DNA from: Egerieenecus sp048201975 | GTDB lineage: Bacteria > Bacillota > Clostridia > Christensenellales > Aristaeellaceae | Assembly: GCA_048201975.1 (NCBI GenBank) | Contig: DBFBGQ010000063.1 | Coordinates: 1-22,058 of the forward strand | DNA: 22,058 bases | Reading direction: 5' to 3' | Shown here: positions 21,977-22,058 of the stretch, in pieces | How positions within the stretch are numbered: the stretch's first letter is position 1 | Layout: every line of letters begins with the position of its first letter | Made by a program: the position numbers and the translations under genes | Notes under the pieces: model-generated | What the model was told of the DNA's origin: nothing | Seen by the model: only the letters and a program-made list of their open reading frames with translations | Database searches by the model: none

Positions 21977-22058
21977 GTCGTCGGCAACCTTCTTTCTGTG
22001 CGAAAAATCGGTGGGCGGTGCTGGAACCATCCGGCCTATGAAATTCAATTTCTTTATC

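Noticed and set aside
1..22058. tRNA, rRNA, riboswitch, prophage or toxin-antitoxin genes
   Set aside because: The intergenic stretches were read on both strands and no tRNA-like cloverleaf with a GGTTCGA-type arm, rRNA segment, known aptamer core, integrase or transposase was recognised.

Overview
The window is GC-rich DNA (coding regions rich in G/C third positions) from what looks like an endospore-forming Clostridia-type Firmicute, probably a gut anaerobe. The evidence is the sporulation pair yqfC-yqfD, the Firmicutes gene order yqfC-yqfD-phoH-pgpH-ybeY-(cdd)-era, strong GGAGG ribosome sites, and two sugar-type ABC importers that each lack their own ATPase. Any placement more precise than Clostridia (for example Christensenellales-like) is a guess.

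Region 1 (1-9720, + strand) is a carbohydrate operon. An AT-rich leader holds a promoter and an operator-like dyad. It is followed by an LplB-type permease, a YtcP-type permease, an extracellular binding protein, a GH130 mannoside phosphorylase (closest by memory to the N-glycan type, GH130_2), a GH38 alpha-mannosidase and a GH20 beta-N-acetylhexosaminidase. None of the three enzymes has a signal peptide. The set reads as cytoplasmic dismantling of an imported N-glycan-derived oligosaccharide: GH20 trims GlcNAc, GH38 trims alpha-mannose, and GH130 phosphorolyses the core Man-beta-1,4-GlcNAc to mannose 1-phosphate and GlcNAc.

Region 2 (9681-10087) is non-coding. It holds a terminator, then a 256-bp block made almost entirely of eight consecutive hairpins with near-inverted ends, then a second, shortened copy of the same terminator. 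It is the most unexplained piece of DNA here.

Region 3 (10088-16944, + strand) is the conserved sporulation/RNA-maturation operon yqfC-yqfD-phoH-pgpH-ybeY::cdd-era. YbeY (rRNA-maturation endoribonuclease) and cytidine deaminase are fused in one reading frame, and dgkA, which sits between them in Bacillus subtilis, is absent. PgpH carries an extra acidic low-complexity tail of about 105 residues with an 11-residue duplication. A strong hairpin ends the operon.

Region 4 (16945-18810) has a GC-rich, hairpin-forming intergenic stretch and a tiny minus-strand gene (55 aa, TTG start with a perfect ribosome site) that resembles a Spo0E-type aspartyl-phosphate phosphatase. Divergent from it is a DUF362 protein carrying two [4Fe-4S] clusters.

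Region 5 (18816-22058, - strand) is a Ugp-like importer operon (UgpA-like permease, UgpE-like permease, UgpB-like binding protein) with no ATPase. It has the same permease-permease-hairpin-binding-protein layout as region 1, and its upstream end lies beyond the window.
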